Shown here: piece by piece, positions 54,431 through 63,038 of the stretch
Layout of the letters: every line of letters begins with the position of its first letter
Position numbering within the stretch: the first letter of the stretch is position 1
DNA from: Pseudoalteromonas arctica A 37-1-2
GTDB taxonomy: Bacteria; Pseudomonadota; Gammaproteobacteria; Enterobacterales; Alteromonadaceae
DNA: 64,000 bases
Assembly (NCBI RefSeq): GCF_000238395.3
Contig: NZ_CP011025.1
Coordinates: forward strand, 1,922,001-1,986,000
Direction: 5' to 3'
Notes under the pieces: generated by a model
What the model saw: only the letters and a program-made list of their open reading frames with translations
Database searches by the model: none
Told to the model about the DNA's origin: nothing
Program-made: the position numbers and the translations under genes

Positions 54431-55303
54431 TTAACCCTCCAAGTTTTTGCCAATTAAGCGCATTAAAAATATAGCGACTATATTTGCAATAATAACTGCA
54501 ACTATGCCCCCTGCCGAACCGCCACCTACGTCAAATTGAAGTAGTGATTGCGTGTAAATTAAGTACGTTATATTGGTCGACGAATAACCAGGGCCGCCAC
54601 TAGTTGTAACTAATATTTCAGCAAAAATTGACAGTAAAAATATAGTTTCGATTAAAATAACAGCGGTTACAGCGCGCGATAAGTGCGGCAAAACGATGTA
54701 AAAAAACTTACTAAATGGCCCAGCTCCGTCTAAATCAGCCGCTTCTAATTGTTCACGGTCTAATGACTGTATTGCTGTTAGCAGTATTAATGCTGCAAAT
54801 GGTAACCACTGCCAAGACACAATTATGATGATTGAAAATAACGGCATTTGAGCAAAAAAGTCGATAGGTTCAAAGCCAAGCCAAATCGCGAAATGTGCAA
54901 ATAAGCCATTAACTGGGTTCATTAGCATGTTTTTCCATACCAATGCCGACACAGTTGGCATTACAAAAAATGGGGCTAGTACCATAATGCGAACGTAATT
55001 TCGTCCCCATATTGCTTGGTCTAGTAAAATAGCTAAGCCAATACCACCACAAATAGTGATAAGTAAAACCCCAGTTACTAGGTAAAGCGTGTTAAAAAAT
55101 GATTCAAAAAATGCCGGATCAGTCAGGAAAAATTCATAGTTTAAAAAGCCTACAAACTCTTTATCCCCAGGAACGAGTAAGTTGTAATCAATAAATGAAA
55201 AATACAGTGTCATACACAGCGGAACTATCATCCAAGCAAGTAATAAAATTACACTAGGAAGAAGCATAAACCGAGCAAGCGTGCGCGAGTTAGTTGTTGC
55301 CAT
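54431..55303 (-). CDS. Polyol/sugar ABC permease 1
   Basis: This 290-residue inner-membrane permease of the MalF/MtlF type has six helices and the EAA-loop text EAADLDGAGPFSKFFYIVLPHLSR. It forms the translocation path with permease 2. AGGT precedes the ATG. A large inverted repeat (55324-55403) lies between it and the binding-protein gene and probably lowers its expression relative to that gene. Confidence 0.9.
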   Translation of the reverse strand: MATTNSRTLARFMLLPSVILLLAWMIVPLCMTLYFSFIDYNLLVPGDKEFVGFLNYEFFLTDPAFFESFFNTLYLVTGVLLITICGGIGLAILLDQAIWGRNYVRIMVLAPFFVMPTVSALVWKNMLMNPVNGLFAHFAIWLGFEPIDFFAQMPLFSIIIIVSWQWLPFAALILLTAIQSLDREQLEAADLDGAGPFSKFFYIVLPHLSRAVTAVILIETIFLLSIFAEILVTTSGGPGYSSTNITYLIYTQSLLQFDVGGGSAGGIVAVIIANIVAIFLMRLIGKNLEG

Positions 55304-55323
55304 AAAGGTGACCTTAAAAAAGC

Positions 55324-55403
55324 CAATTCTATTTACTTGTTAACTATCAAGTGAAAATCAGAAACCCTTGATAGTGTTTATAACTAACAAGTAAATAGAA
55401 TTG
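55324..55403 (-). promoter_or_regulatory. Large intercistronic stem-loop after the binding-protein gene
   Basis: The outer arms CAATTCTATTTACTTGTTA (19 bp, perfect) and inner arms ACTATCAAG with CTTGATAGT form an 80-nt hairpin with a one-sided 9-nt bulge. It would protect the binding-protein mRNA and cut down transcription into the permeases. Confidence 0.8.
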
Positions 55404-55449
55404 ACATAAAATATTGGGTAAGTTTGAGTACTTACCCGCCCATTACGTG

Positions 55450-56754
55450 CTATTTAGGATAGCGAGCTTTACGCATTGTTCGCTCAACGAGGTGCTGAGA
55501 CGTACTAAGCGCTTGCTTAACGGTCATTTGGCCAGTTAATGCTGCTGAAAATTGTTGCCCAACAGCTGTACCAATTCCTTGAAACTCAGGAATAGCAACA
55601 AACTGAATACCTACATAAGGCACCGGTTTAACGGTTGGATTTTTAGGATCTGCAGATTGAATAGAATCTAAGGTAATTTGCGCAAAGGGTGCTGCGTCCA
55701 TGTACTTTTGATTACTGTAAAGTGATTTACGTGTACCTGGCGGTACTTTTGCCCAACCTTTTTTGTCAGCTACAAGTTGAGTGTATTCTTTAGATGTTGC
55801 CCAGCTAATAAATTTCATTGCGGCATCTGGTTTTTTACTGCTTGCCGGTACGGCTAAAGTCCAAGACCATAACCAGTTACCGCGTTTACCTAGGCCGTTA
55901 TCTGGCGCAAGTGCAAACCCTACTTTATCGGCAACTTCTGAGTCTTTTTTGTTGGTAACAAATGCACCTGCAACGGTTGCATCAATCCAAATACCACATT
56001 TCCCGGTTTGAAATAGTGCAAGGTTTTCGTTAAAACCGTTTGCAGATGAACCAGCAGGACCAGATTCTTTCATCACATCGACATAATACTGAAGGGTATT
56101 TTCCCACTCTGGGGTATTAAACTGTGGCTTCCAGTTTTCATCAAACCAACGCGCACCAAACGAATTAGCCATTGATGTAATAAGCGCAACGTTTTCGCCC
56201 CAACCTGCTTTACCACGTAGACAAAGGCCATAAACACCTTCTTTTTTATCTGTCATCGCTTTGGCGGCTTTACGTATAAAGTCCCATGTCGGGGCTTTAG
56301 GCATTGTCAGCCCTGCTTTTTCCATTAAGTCAGTGCGGTACATAACCATTGAACTTTCACCATAAAATGGTGCAGCATAAAGTTTGTCGTTAATCGTTAA
56401 ACCGCTTCGGATTGCAGGTATTAAATCGTCTAAATCGTAGTTTTCACCTAAATTATCCAGCTCTTTTAGCCAATTTTGCTTGCCCCAAATAGGTACTTCA
56501 TAAGTACCTATGGTCATAACATCGTATTGTCCGCCTTTTGTTGCTACATCGGTAGTGACACGTTGGCGAAGAATGTTTTCCTCTAGAGTGACCCATTTTA
56601 GATCTATATCAGGGTTTTGGCTGGTAAAGTCACTACTTAATTCTTTCATGGTGATCATGTCACCGTTGTTAACAGTCGCTATTGTAATTGTTTCTTTTGC
56701 CGCAGCGCCCATGCTTATAAAGCCACACGCGAGCATAATTAATTTATTTTTCAT
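55450..56754 (-). CDS. Periplasmic polyol/sugar-binding protein
   Basis: This 434-residue secreted protein has a signal peptide (about 1-20, ending GAAA) and the text TITIATVNNGDMITMKELS, then DIDLKWVTLEENILRQRVTTDVATKGGQYDVMTIGTYEVPIWG. I recall this as the hallmark of the mannitol/sorbitol-binding MtlE/SmoE group. It captures the polyol for the two permeases. ATG 56754 has GGGG upstream; the frame extends 11 codons further. The substrate is inferred from recalled similarity. Confidence 0.85.
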   Translation of the reverse strand: MKNKLIMLACGFISMGAAAKETITIATVNNGDMITMKELSSDFTSQNPDIDLKWVTLEENILRQRVTTDVATKGGQYDVMTIGTYEVPIWGKQNWLKELDNLGENYDLDDLIPAIRSGLTINDKLYAAPFYGESSMVMYRTDLMEKAGLTMPKAPTWDFIRKAAKAMTDKKEGVYGLCLRGKAGWGENVALITSMANSFGARWFDENWKPQFNTPEWENTLQYYVDVMKESGPAGSSANGFNENLALFQTGKCGIWIDATVAGAFVTNKKDSEVADKVGFALAPDNGLGKRGNWLWSWTLAVPASSKKPDAAMKFISWATSKEYTQLVADKKGWAKVPPGTRKSLYSNQKYMDAAPFAQITLDSIQSADPKNPTVKPVPYVGIQFVAIPEFQGIGTAVGQQFSAALTGQMTVKQALSTSQHLVERTMRKARYPK

Positions 56755-56825
56755 CGGGTATTCCCCATACACGTTATGTTTGAACAAGTGCTATTAAATT
56801 TCAATCTATTACCAATTCTATTTAT

Positions 56826-56850
56826 GGCAGTTTTAACGCATAAAACTGCC
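56826..56850 (-). promoter_or_regulatory. Hairpin between porin and binding-protein genes
   Basis: GGCAGTTTTA and TAAAACTGCC form a 10-bp stem with a 5-nt loop and no T run. It may be an attenuator or mRNA-stability element in the operon leader of the binding-protein gene. Confidence 0.55.
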
Positions 56851-56906
56851 CGCAAAGTGCCTTTTAAGGTCCTTTGTATAAATAGTTAGACTAGTTGGAT
56901 AATGAC

Positions 56907-58235
56907 TTAAAATTTAACAGATATTTCAGAAGTGAAGCCGTCAAATCCTTTACCGATTTGGCCGCCCGAATTAACACCTTCTTCTTGGTTAACATACTCA
57001 ACTTTTAAAAGCGTTTTATCGTTAAACCAGTAACCTGCGGCTACTTGAATACGCTCTACTGTGTTGTCTGTTTGTTCAATTAAGTCGGAAGTGTTTTCGG
57101 CTTCTGCATAACGAGCCGCTACATATAGCTTTTTAGGGATTAGATATTGTTGTGCTTCAAACACGAAGTACTCAACCGATGAGTCGCCTTCTATTACACT
57201 GTTTGAATCAAAAGTAGTGCCATTTTCATCAGCTATGCCGTTTGTACCAAAGTAGGTAATACTGGCAACTGCATTACCAGCGGCATCTGCAAATGTGTAA
57301 TCATCAGATGATTTACCAACCATAAAGATTAGACTAGTTTCATCAGATGGTTGATAAGCTAAGTTAAGCTGGATGATTGATTGCTCAAGCCCTGGCATTG
57401 CGCCAACGTGAGTGTCACGCTCATTTGAAGGTGACGCTGAGAAATTATAGTTTTCACCATCGCCAAAGCGATAGTTTGTTGTGGTTACACCATCAAGACT
57501 GGCTACGCCATTTTCAAAACGTAACTGGTCGCCTTGATTCGCTTTTAATAAGTTTAAGCCTGCTTTAAAGCCACCTTCAAATTCTAGAGTACCTTGAAGT
57601 CGGTAGTTATAACCTCTGTCTTCTTGAAATGCTTCACCAAAACTTGAAGTCGTAATGTGACCTGTAACATTATAAGCACGTACTACACCACTATCGAAAG
57701 TTTCGCTGTAACTTAGCTGTGCACCGTTTTCTGCGGTTGCGTAATCGGTAATACCATTACCAATAAGTGCATTACTTTGGTTATCTGCGCCGTCTTGAAA
57801 ACCTTTAAATTGAAAAGGCGAGCCACCAATGTTACCTAAACGCAGTGTTAAATTTGCGTTTTCTTTTGGTGTGCCATAAAGACCTAGTAAGTCAAATTCA
57901 ACACCTGCAAAATCGTTGTGAAATGAAAAGTCACGATCTTCGCCACCAAAGTCATTAGGCTCTTCTGCAATATCTATATCGGCAGTTATGAACTCGTTAA
58001 TATGAAATTTAAACATTAGATTAGCTCTAATACGGCCAAATCCTGACTCTTGTTCTTCATCTTCTGGACGAAATGCGCCATCTTTAGCTTGAATTGACTG
58101 AAAGTTTTGCATTAGTAAAAAGTCTACGTCAACGCGATCTAAATATTCAGAAATATCAGCCTGTGCTGGAGCCGATGTAGCCATAGCTGCCGCTATGAGA
58201 GAAATTGCAAATTTAGTCTTTTTATTATTCAACAT
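56907..58235 (-). CDS. Outer-membrane porin-like protein of the polyol operon
   Basis: This 442-residue protein has a signal peptide (about 1-26, ending APAQA), a predicted barrel of many amphipathic strands and a terminal phenylalanine signature (FTSEISVKF). It is the first gene of the operon and probably lets the polyol through the outer membrane. The start chosen is ATG 58235 with AAAGAG upstream; 12 codons earlier is another frame start. It is not an ordinary OmpC-like porin; a carbohydrate-selective type is possible. Confidence 0.72.
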   Translation of the reverse strand: MLNNKKTKFAISLIAAAMATSAPAQADISEYLDRVDVDFLLMQNFQSIQAKDGAFRPEDEEQESGFGRIRANLMFKFHINEFITADIDIAEEPNDFGGEDRDFSFHNDFAGVEFDLLGLYGTPKENANLTLRLGNIGGSPFQFKGFQDGADNQSNALIGNGITDYATAENGAQLSYSETFDSGVVRAYNVTGHITTSSFGEAFQEDRGYNYRLQGTLEFEGGFKAGLNLLKANQGDQLRFENGVASLDGVTTTNYRFGDGENYNFSASPSNERDTHVGAMPGLEQSIIQLNLAYQPSDETSLIFMVGKSSDDYTFADAAGNAVASITYFGTNGIADENGTTFDSNSVIEGDSSVEYFVFEAQQYLIPKKLYVAARYAEAENTSDLIEQTDNTVERIQVAAGYWFNDKTLLKVEYVNQEEGVNSGGQIGKGFDGFTSEISVKF

Positions 58236-58764
58236 AATAAGCTCTTTATTTAGTGTGGTGTGTGATGCCAACTTTATTAAATTGCATATTCATTTAATGA
58301 AATTGGTATTAATTCAGTGTGTGTAGATGAGGCTGGCTGAGCAAAACATTAAATAGTTAATGAAATTGCATTTGTGAGCATAAGCTCATCTGGTGAGCAT
58401 AATCACAGAATGAATTTAGAAGGTCAACGATTTTTTATTACAAAACGTTTACAAGAAATCGAATTTATATGTAAATATTTTTGAATCAATAAGTTAAGTA
58501 GCAAATTTGTTACATCAAATTTTGAAGAAATAAAGTGTAGGATTAAGGGATTTATGGTAGATACGTCATTATTGTTCATTACAATTAATGAAAATATAAG
58601 TTAGTAGAAGATAAGAGAGCAGATAATCCTTTAAAAATAGGTTGTTGGGCAAACCTATAAACAGTTTATTTATTAGTGTTTTTTAAGTAACGTTCTTGAG
58701 CTTATGATGGGGTTAGCTTAGTATTAAAGCACTTAGATGTATTCAAAATAGAAGTAACCTACAT
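58236..58764. other. Divergent intergenic region with operator-like repeats
   Basis: No gene was seen in this 529-bp interval. The left part is the upstream region of the porin-ABC operon and includes two GTGAGCATAA repeats (58374-58407). The rest, up to the receiver gene on the other strand, is AT-rich without recognised sites. Confidence 0.6.
58373..58407 (-). promoter_or_regulatory. Tandem GTGAGCATAA sites upstream of the porin-ABC operon
   Basis: GTGAGCATAA occurs at 58374-58383 and 58393-58402, 19 bp apart. The second, with TCACA at 58403-58407, reads GGTGA-N6-TCACA, one base from the CRP core. The first has TGTGA but ends GCTCA. These may be CRP sites or SorC sites for the operon. Confidence 0.5.
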
Positions 58765-59148
58765 ATGGAATTTGTTCGCCCGCTAGAGCCCATCCTCATT
58801 ATTGATGACGTTAAGGAAATTCGTGATTATCTAAACCAAATTTTAACTGACTTAGGGTTTGAAGATATATTAGAAAGTGCTGATTTTAGCTCTGCCAAAC
58901 CTATTATGGACAATAAACCGCCAGGCGTTATATTTGTAGATGTAGATTTACCTGACTCTAACGGTGCAGAGATATTGGAATACATCAATAGTACTTACCC
59001 GCACACTCATGTTGTTATGTGTTCGGGCCACAATAGTCTCGAAAACGTACAAAACACGTGGGAAATGGGCGCTAAAGGCTTTATTGCAAAACCTTTCAAC
59101 ACAAAAAAAGTAGACACTGTAATGAAGCGTCTTGAAATAATAGAATAA
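58765..59148 (+). CDS. CheY-like single-domain response regulator
   Basis: This 127-residue receiver has Asp14/Asp15 (LIIDDVKE), phospho-acceptor Asp59 in FVDVDLPDS, a Ser in CSGH and Lys in IAKPF, so all phosphorylation residues are present. It has no output domain. It lies 13 bp before the MoxR gene and is probably cotranscribed, so it may control or read that system. No partner kinase is encoded next to it. Confidence 0.9.
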   Translation: MEFVRPLEPILIIDDVKEIRDYLNQILTDLGFEDILESADFSSAKPIMDNKPPGVIFVDVDLPDSNGAEILEYINSTYPHTHVVMCSGHNSLENVQNTWEMGAKGFIAKPFNTKKVDTVMKRLEIIE

Positions 59149-59161
59149 TAATAAGGTTAGC

Positions 59162-60067
59162 ATGCATAGTACTGTTACTGCGATTATAGAAGATCTTTCG
59201 AGTGTTATATTTGGTAAACAACAACAAATAAAACTGGCACTTACATGCTTATTTAGCGAAGGGCATTTACTCATTGAAGATTTGCCTGGTATGGGAAAAA
59301 CCACTCTTTCTCATGCATTGTCAGCTGTGTTAGGTTTATCGTATCAGCGTATTCAATTTACCAGTGATCTTCTGCCTGCTGATATTCTGGGTACTAATGT
59401 ATTTAACTCTACCGAGCACAGTTTTACGTTTCATAAAGGCCCTATTTTTAGCCAAGTTGTTTTAGCTGATGAAATAAACCGCGCAGGGCCCAAAACACAA
59501 AGTGCGTTGCTTGAAGCAATGGAAGAGCAACAAGTAACAGTTGATGGAAAAAAATATACGCTGCCAAATCCATTTTTTGTGATAGCAACACAAAACCCGC
59601 TTTACCAATCAGGTACCTACCCGTTACCTGAGTCGCAATTAGACCGTTTTTTAATGCGTATTAGCTTAGGTTTTCCACCTAAAGAAGCCGAAAAACGCTT
59701 AATTTTGAATATGCAAAAACGAGATTACAGCCAATTACCTAAGCGTATTAACCAACAAGAGTTAACGGCAATTCAAACCCAGATAAGCCAAATTACTTTG
59801 AGTAGCCCGATTATTGACTACATTATAGAGCTTGTTAATTACACACGCACAAGCAACGCTTTTGCAGCATCGTTATCACCGCGTGCCAGTATGGCTCTGG
59901 CTAAAGCGGCTAGGTCGTGGGCCTTTATTGATGGTCGTGATTTTGTAATGCCAGAAGATATTCAAGCCGTATTTGCAAGTGTGTGTCAGCATCGATTAGG
60001 TTTGCATAATGAGTCAGGTGAAGCGCAAGTAAACGATATTTTAAAAAACGTTTTAGTTCCGGTATAA
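59162..60067 (+). CDS. MoxR-type AAA+ ATPase
   Basis: This 301-residue ATPase has Walker A DLPGMGKTTLSHAL, Walker B VVLADEINRAGPKTQSALLEAME and an arginine-finger-type stretch ATQNPLYQSGTYPLPESQLDRFLM. MoxR proteins act as chaperones for partners with DUF58 or VWA domains. Here a DUF58 gene follows 6 bp later and a transglutaminase-like gene after that, the usual trio. AAGG precedes the ATG. The target is unknown. Confidence 0.92.
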   Translation: MHSTVTAIIEDLSSVIFGKQQQIKLALTCLFSEGHLLIEDLPGMGKTTLSHALSAVLGLSYQRIQFTSDLLPADILGTNVFNSTEHSFTFHKGPIFSQVVLADEINRAGPKTQSALLEAMEEQQVTVDGKKYTLPNPFFVIATQNPLYQSGTYPLPESQLDRFLMRISLGFPPKEAEKRLILNMQKRDYSQLPKRINQQELTAIQTQISQITLSSPIIDYIIELVNYTRTSNAFAASLSPRASMALAKAARSWAFIDGRDFVMPEDIQAVFASVCQHRLGLHNESGEAQVNDILKNVLVPV

Positions 60068-60073
60068 GCTTTT

Positions 60074-61060
60074 ATGCCAAAAAAAACAGCTAAGCGCCCT
60101 TCCTTATTTAAGTCATTTAAGCGAAATGTATTTAATAAGTTATTAAAAAATAAGCATTTAAAAAACTCAATTACACTTGAACACAGAACAATTTATGTAT
60201 TGCCATCGTCCCTAGGTTGGTACTTTGTAATTGTGGCTATTTTAAACTTTGTAATGGGCATTAATTATCAAAATAACTTAATTTTAATAATGTCTTATCT
60301 TATGTTTGTGGTGATGATTATTGCTGTATTAATGGGCTACAGTAACGCTAAAGGCTTAACGGTTAAATTTAAAGATGCATTTAACAGCTACGCCCCCCAA
60401 AAACCGAGTATTGTATTTGAATTACAAAGCCCTTCACTAACCCAATCTATTAATTTAACATATCAAGGTAGTGAGCAAACTCACAAACATACCGACGAAG
60501 TTGATAGTAAGACTCAGTTACTTACACTCAACTTACCCTACAGCTCACGCGGTAAGTACTCAGTGCAACGTATTAAAATAGCGAGTAACTATCCCTTTGG
60601 TTTAATAACTGTTTGGAGCTACATTCAATTACAAGAAGATGTATTTGTATACCCGTCGCTTGAACAAGTACACAGTGATGCGCATGTTTCTGTGCTTGAT
60701 GAGCAAGCCGATAAAGGTATTTCTACACAATCTGGTAGCGAAGAGTTTGAGTCGTTAATCCCACATTTACCAGAGATGGGCTTGCAAAGAGTGTCGTGGA
60801 AGCATTACGCAAAAACACAGCAGTTGTTAGTAAAAGAGTTTGTAGACTTTAAAACAGCGAATGCGCTCTTCGATTTTACGTTAATGAATGGGGATACAGA
60901 ACAACGTTTAAGCCAGTTATGCTTTTTAGTGTGTGAAGCAACCGAAAAAAATACCCCTTTTATGTTAAAACTACCGAGTAAAACAATAAATACAAATACC
61001 GGACAGCAACATAAGCAGCAGTGTTTAGCGTTATTGTGCTCATTTAATGGTGGTGAGTAA
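60074..61060 (+). CDS. DUF58 domain protein
   Basis: This 328-residue protein has two helices near the start (about 45-90) and then a soluble region with SGSEEFESLIPHLPEMGLQRVSWKHYAKTQQLLVKEF, the DUF58 signature region. DUF58 proteins work with MoxR ATPases in poorly understood envelope or regulatory complexes. It overlaps the next gene at TAATG. There is no signal peptide; it is anchored in the inner membrane. Confidence 0.88.
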   Translation: MPKKTAKRPSLFKSFKRNVFNKLLKNKHLKNSITLEHRTIYVLPSSLGWYFVIVAILNFVMGINYQNNLILIMSYLMFVVMIIAVLMGYSNAKGLTVKFKDAFNSYAPQKPSIVFELQSPSLTQSINLTYQGSEQTHKHTDEVDSKTQLLTLNLPYSSRGKYSVQRIKIASNYPFGLITVWSYIQLQEDVFVYPSLEQVHSDAHVSVLDEQADKGISTQSGSEEFESLIPHLPEMGLQRVSWKHYAKTQQLLVKEFVDFKTANALFDFTLMNGDTEQRLSQLCFLVCEATEKNTPFMLKLPSKTINTNTGQQHKQQCLALLCSFNGGE

Positions 61061-63030
61061 TGGATATAATTAAAAACGAAAAAGTAATAAATTATTCACT
61101 GTCTTTTATATATTCATGTTTAATTGTATTTTTTGTACCACATTTACCGCTTGTTTTTGTTGGTGTACTTACACTCATTTGTGCATGGAACTTTTATATA
61201 ACGCTGAGTAATAAACCAAAGCCAAATGCTTGGCTGGCAAACATACTCGCAGGTGTGTCATTAGGTTTAATGCTCTACACCGTAGGTATGTCGGATACGG
61301 TTATTTTATTTGTGGCCATGCTGCTACTTGCTAGTTTATTTAAGCTGCTGCAGGCTAAAACCAAAAAACACTATCATGTAATTACAACGCTTACGTTTTT
61401 TTCACTCTCATCGGTGTATTTATTTAACCAAAGCATTTTAACGACTTTAACTGTAAGTGGTTTATACATATTAAACTTTGCAGTACTTGGCTTACTCGAA
61501 TCCAAACATAATTTAAAAATAGCCTCTAAGCAAAGTGGTAAATTACTACTTTTAGCGCTTCCTTTAGCTGTATTTTTACTGCTTTTTTTACCAAAAATGC
61601 CCGCCTTTTGGCAGCTTCCTGGGCCTAAGCTTGCAAAAACAGGGCTTTCTGAACAAGTCGATCCTTTCGATATTGCAAAGCTTTCAAACTCAGATGAACT
61701 TGTGTTTAGAGCTAAATTTAACGAAGAAAAACCTGTAGCGCCTTATTATTGGCGAGCAATAGTCCATGATGAGTTTAATGGTAATGCGTGGCTTACGTCT
61801 GACTTTTTAAAATATAATAATGTAAAAACAAATACGCAGAGCGAAAATGATGAGCAACTTATTGCAAGCTACTCAGTTATTACAGAGCCTGCTACACAAA
61901 AATGGCTCTATGGTTTAGCGTATTCCAGTAGTAACTCACCAAATGTTGAAGGTAATTCGCTAGGCTTATTGCGTAAAAAAAGTCGTCAAGCTAAAAACTT
62001 ACAATACGATGTAAATAGCTTTAACTTCACAGCTTTACCGCTTGGCGAATTTGAAGAAAAACGCTACAAATACCTCGCTTATAAAAAGAATGTAAAAACA
62101 TCATCACTTGCTAAAAACTTAAAGCAAAATACATACTCTGACCGCGATTTTTACAATAGCTTATTACAATACTTTGCAGGTACGGGATTTACTTATACGT
62201 TAACACCCACTCCTATGAGCGGTGATAATACAATTGATCAATTTTTATTTGAAAACCAACGTGGATTTTGTGGTCATTATGCAAGCGCCGCTGCGTACAT
62301 TTTTAGAACCGCAGGTATACCCGCTCGATTAGTAAGTGGTTATTTAGGCGGTGAATTAAACCAAGATAATAATACGCTAACAGTTCGCCAGTACGACGCA
62401 CATGCATGGGTAGAAGTATATTTACAAAACGAAGGTTGGGTTATTTTTGATGCAACCGCTGTTGTAGCACCGGAGCGTTTAAATGGCTCACTTTCGCAAA
62501 ACGAAGAGCTGAATGACGAATTTAAAAGTAATCTTGATTTTGGTTTAGTGAGTTTAAGTAATTTCCCCGCTATTAATTGGTTAAGGTTGGAACTTGAAAA
62601 TCTCGATTATCAATGGTCTAGCTGGGTACTTGGTTTTGACGAAGAAAAACAAAATGATTTTTTAAAATCAATTTTTGGTAGTAAAAATATTTGGCTTGTA
62701 CCATTAATGGTTTTATTAACAGCTGGTTTTTGTTTTGTAGGTTATTTTGTTTATTTAAACTTACCAAAACGTCCGGCTAAATTAGCGCCTATGGTTAAAG
62801 AATTTTATGAAGTAAAAGCATGGGCGAAAAAACAAAAAATAAATACACCCGATAATTTAACACCGAGTCAGCAGTTACATTTTTTTGCTGATCAACTTCC
62901 TCGTTCTGCACAATCTATAAACACATTTAGTCAGTTATTTAACCAAGTACGCTATAGTAAAAAACCTTTTACGAAAGAGCGTAAAACTCAGGCTAAAGAT
63001 CTGATAAAATTAATCAAAATTTCCAAATAG
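61060..63030 (+). CDS. Transglutaminase-domain membrane protein (DUF3488/TgpA type)
   Basis: This 656-residue protein has about six helices in residues 1-180, a periplasmic transglutaminase domain with the catalytic Cys in GFCGHYASAAAYIFR, His in YDAHAWVEVYL and Asp in FDAT, and a last helix (about 545-570) with a cytoplasmic tail. It is the TgpA-type partner of MoxR-DUF58 operons. It probably modifies or cleaves envelope proteins; the target is unknown. It starts in the DUF58 stop codon. Confidence 0.92.
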   Translation: MDIIKNEKVINYSLSFIYSCLIVFFVPHLPLVFVGVLTLICAWNFYITLSNKPKPNAWLANILAGVSLGLMLYTVGMSDTVILFVAMLLLASLFKLLQAKTKKHYHVITTLTFFSLSSVYLFNQSILTTLTVSGLYILNFAVLGLLESKHNLKIASKQSGKLLLLALPLAVFLLLFLPKMPAFWQLPGPKLAKTGLSEQVDPFDIAKLSNSDELVFRAKFNEEKPVAPYYWRAIVHDEFNGNAWLTSDFLKYNNVKTNTQSENDEQLIASYSVITEPATQKWLYGLAYSSSNSPNVEGNSLGLLRKKSRQAKNLQYDVNSFNFTALPLGEFEEKRYKYLAYKKNVKTSSLAKNLKQNTYSDRDFYNSLLQYFAGTGFTYTLTPTPMSGDNTIDQFLFENQRGFCGHYASAAAYIFRTAGIPARLVSGYLGGELNQDNNTLTVRQYDAHAWVEVYLQNEGWVIFDATAVVAPERLNGSLSQNEELNDEFKSNLDFGLVSLSNFPAINWLRLELENLDYQWSSWVLGFDEEKQNDFLKSIFGSKNIWLVPLMVLLTAGFCFVGYFVYLNLPKRPAKLAPMVKEFYEVKAWAKKQKINTPDNLTPSQQLHFFADQLPRSAQSINTFSQLFNQVRYSKKPFTKERKTQAKDLIKLIKISK

Positions 63031-63038
63031 AGAATACT

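Noticed and set aside
59162..60067. MoxR ATPase as the missing sigma-54 activator
   Set aside because: It lacks the GAFTGA loop and helix-turn-helix of enhancer-binding proteins and is part of a MoxR-DUF58 operon.
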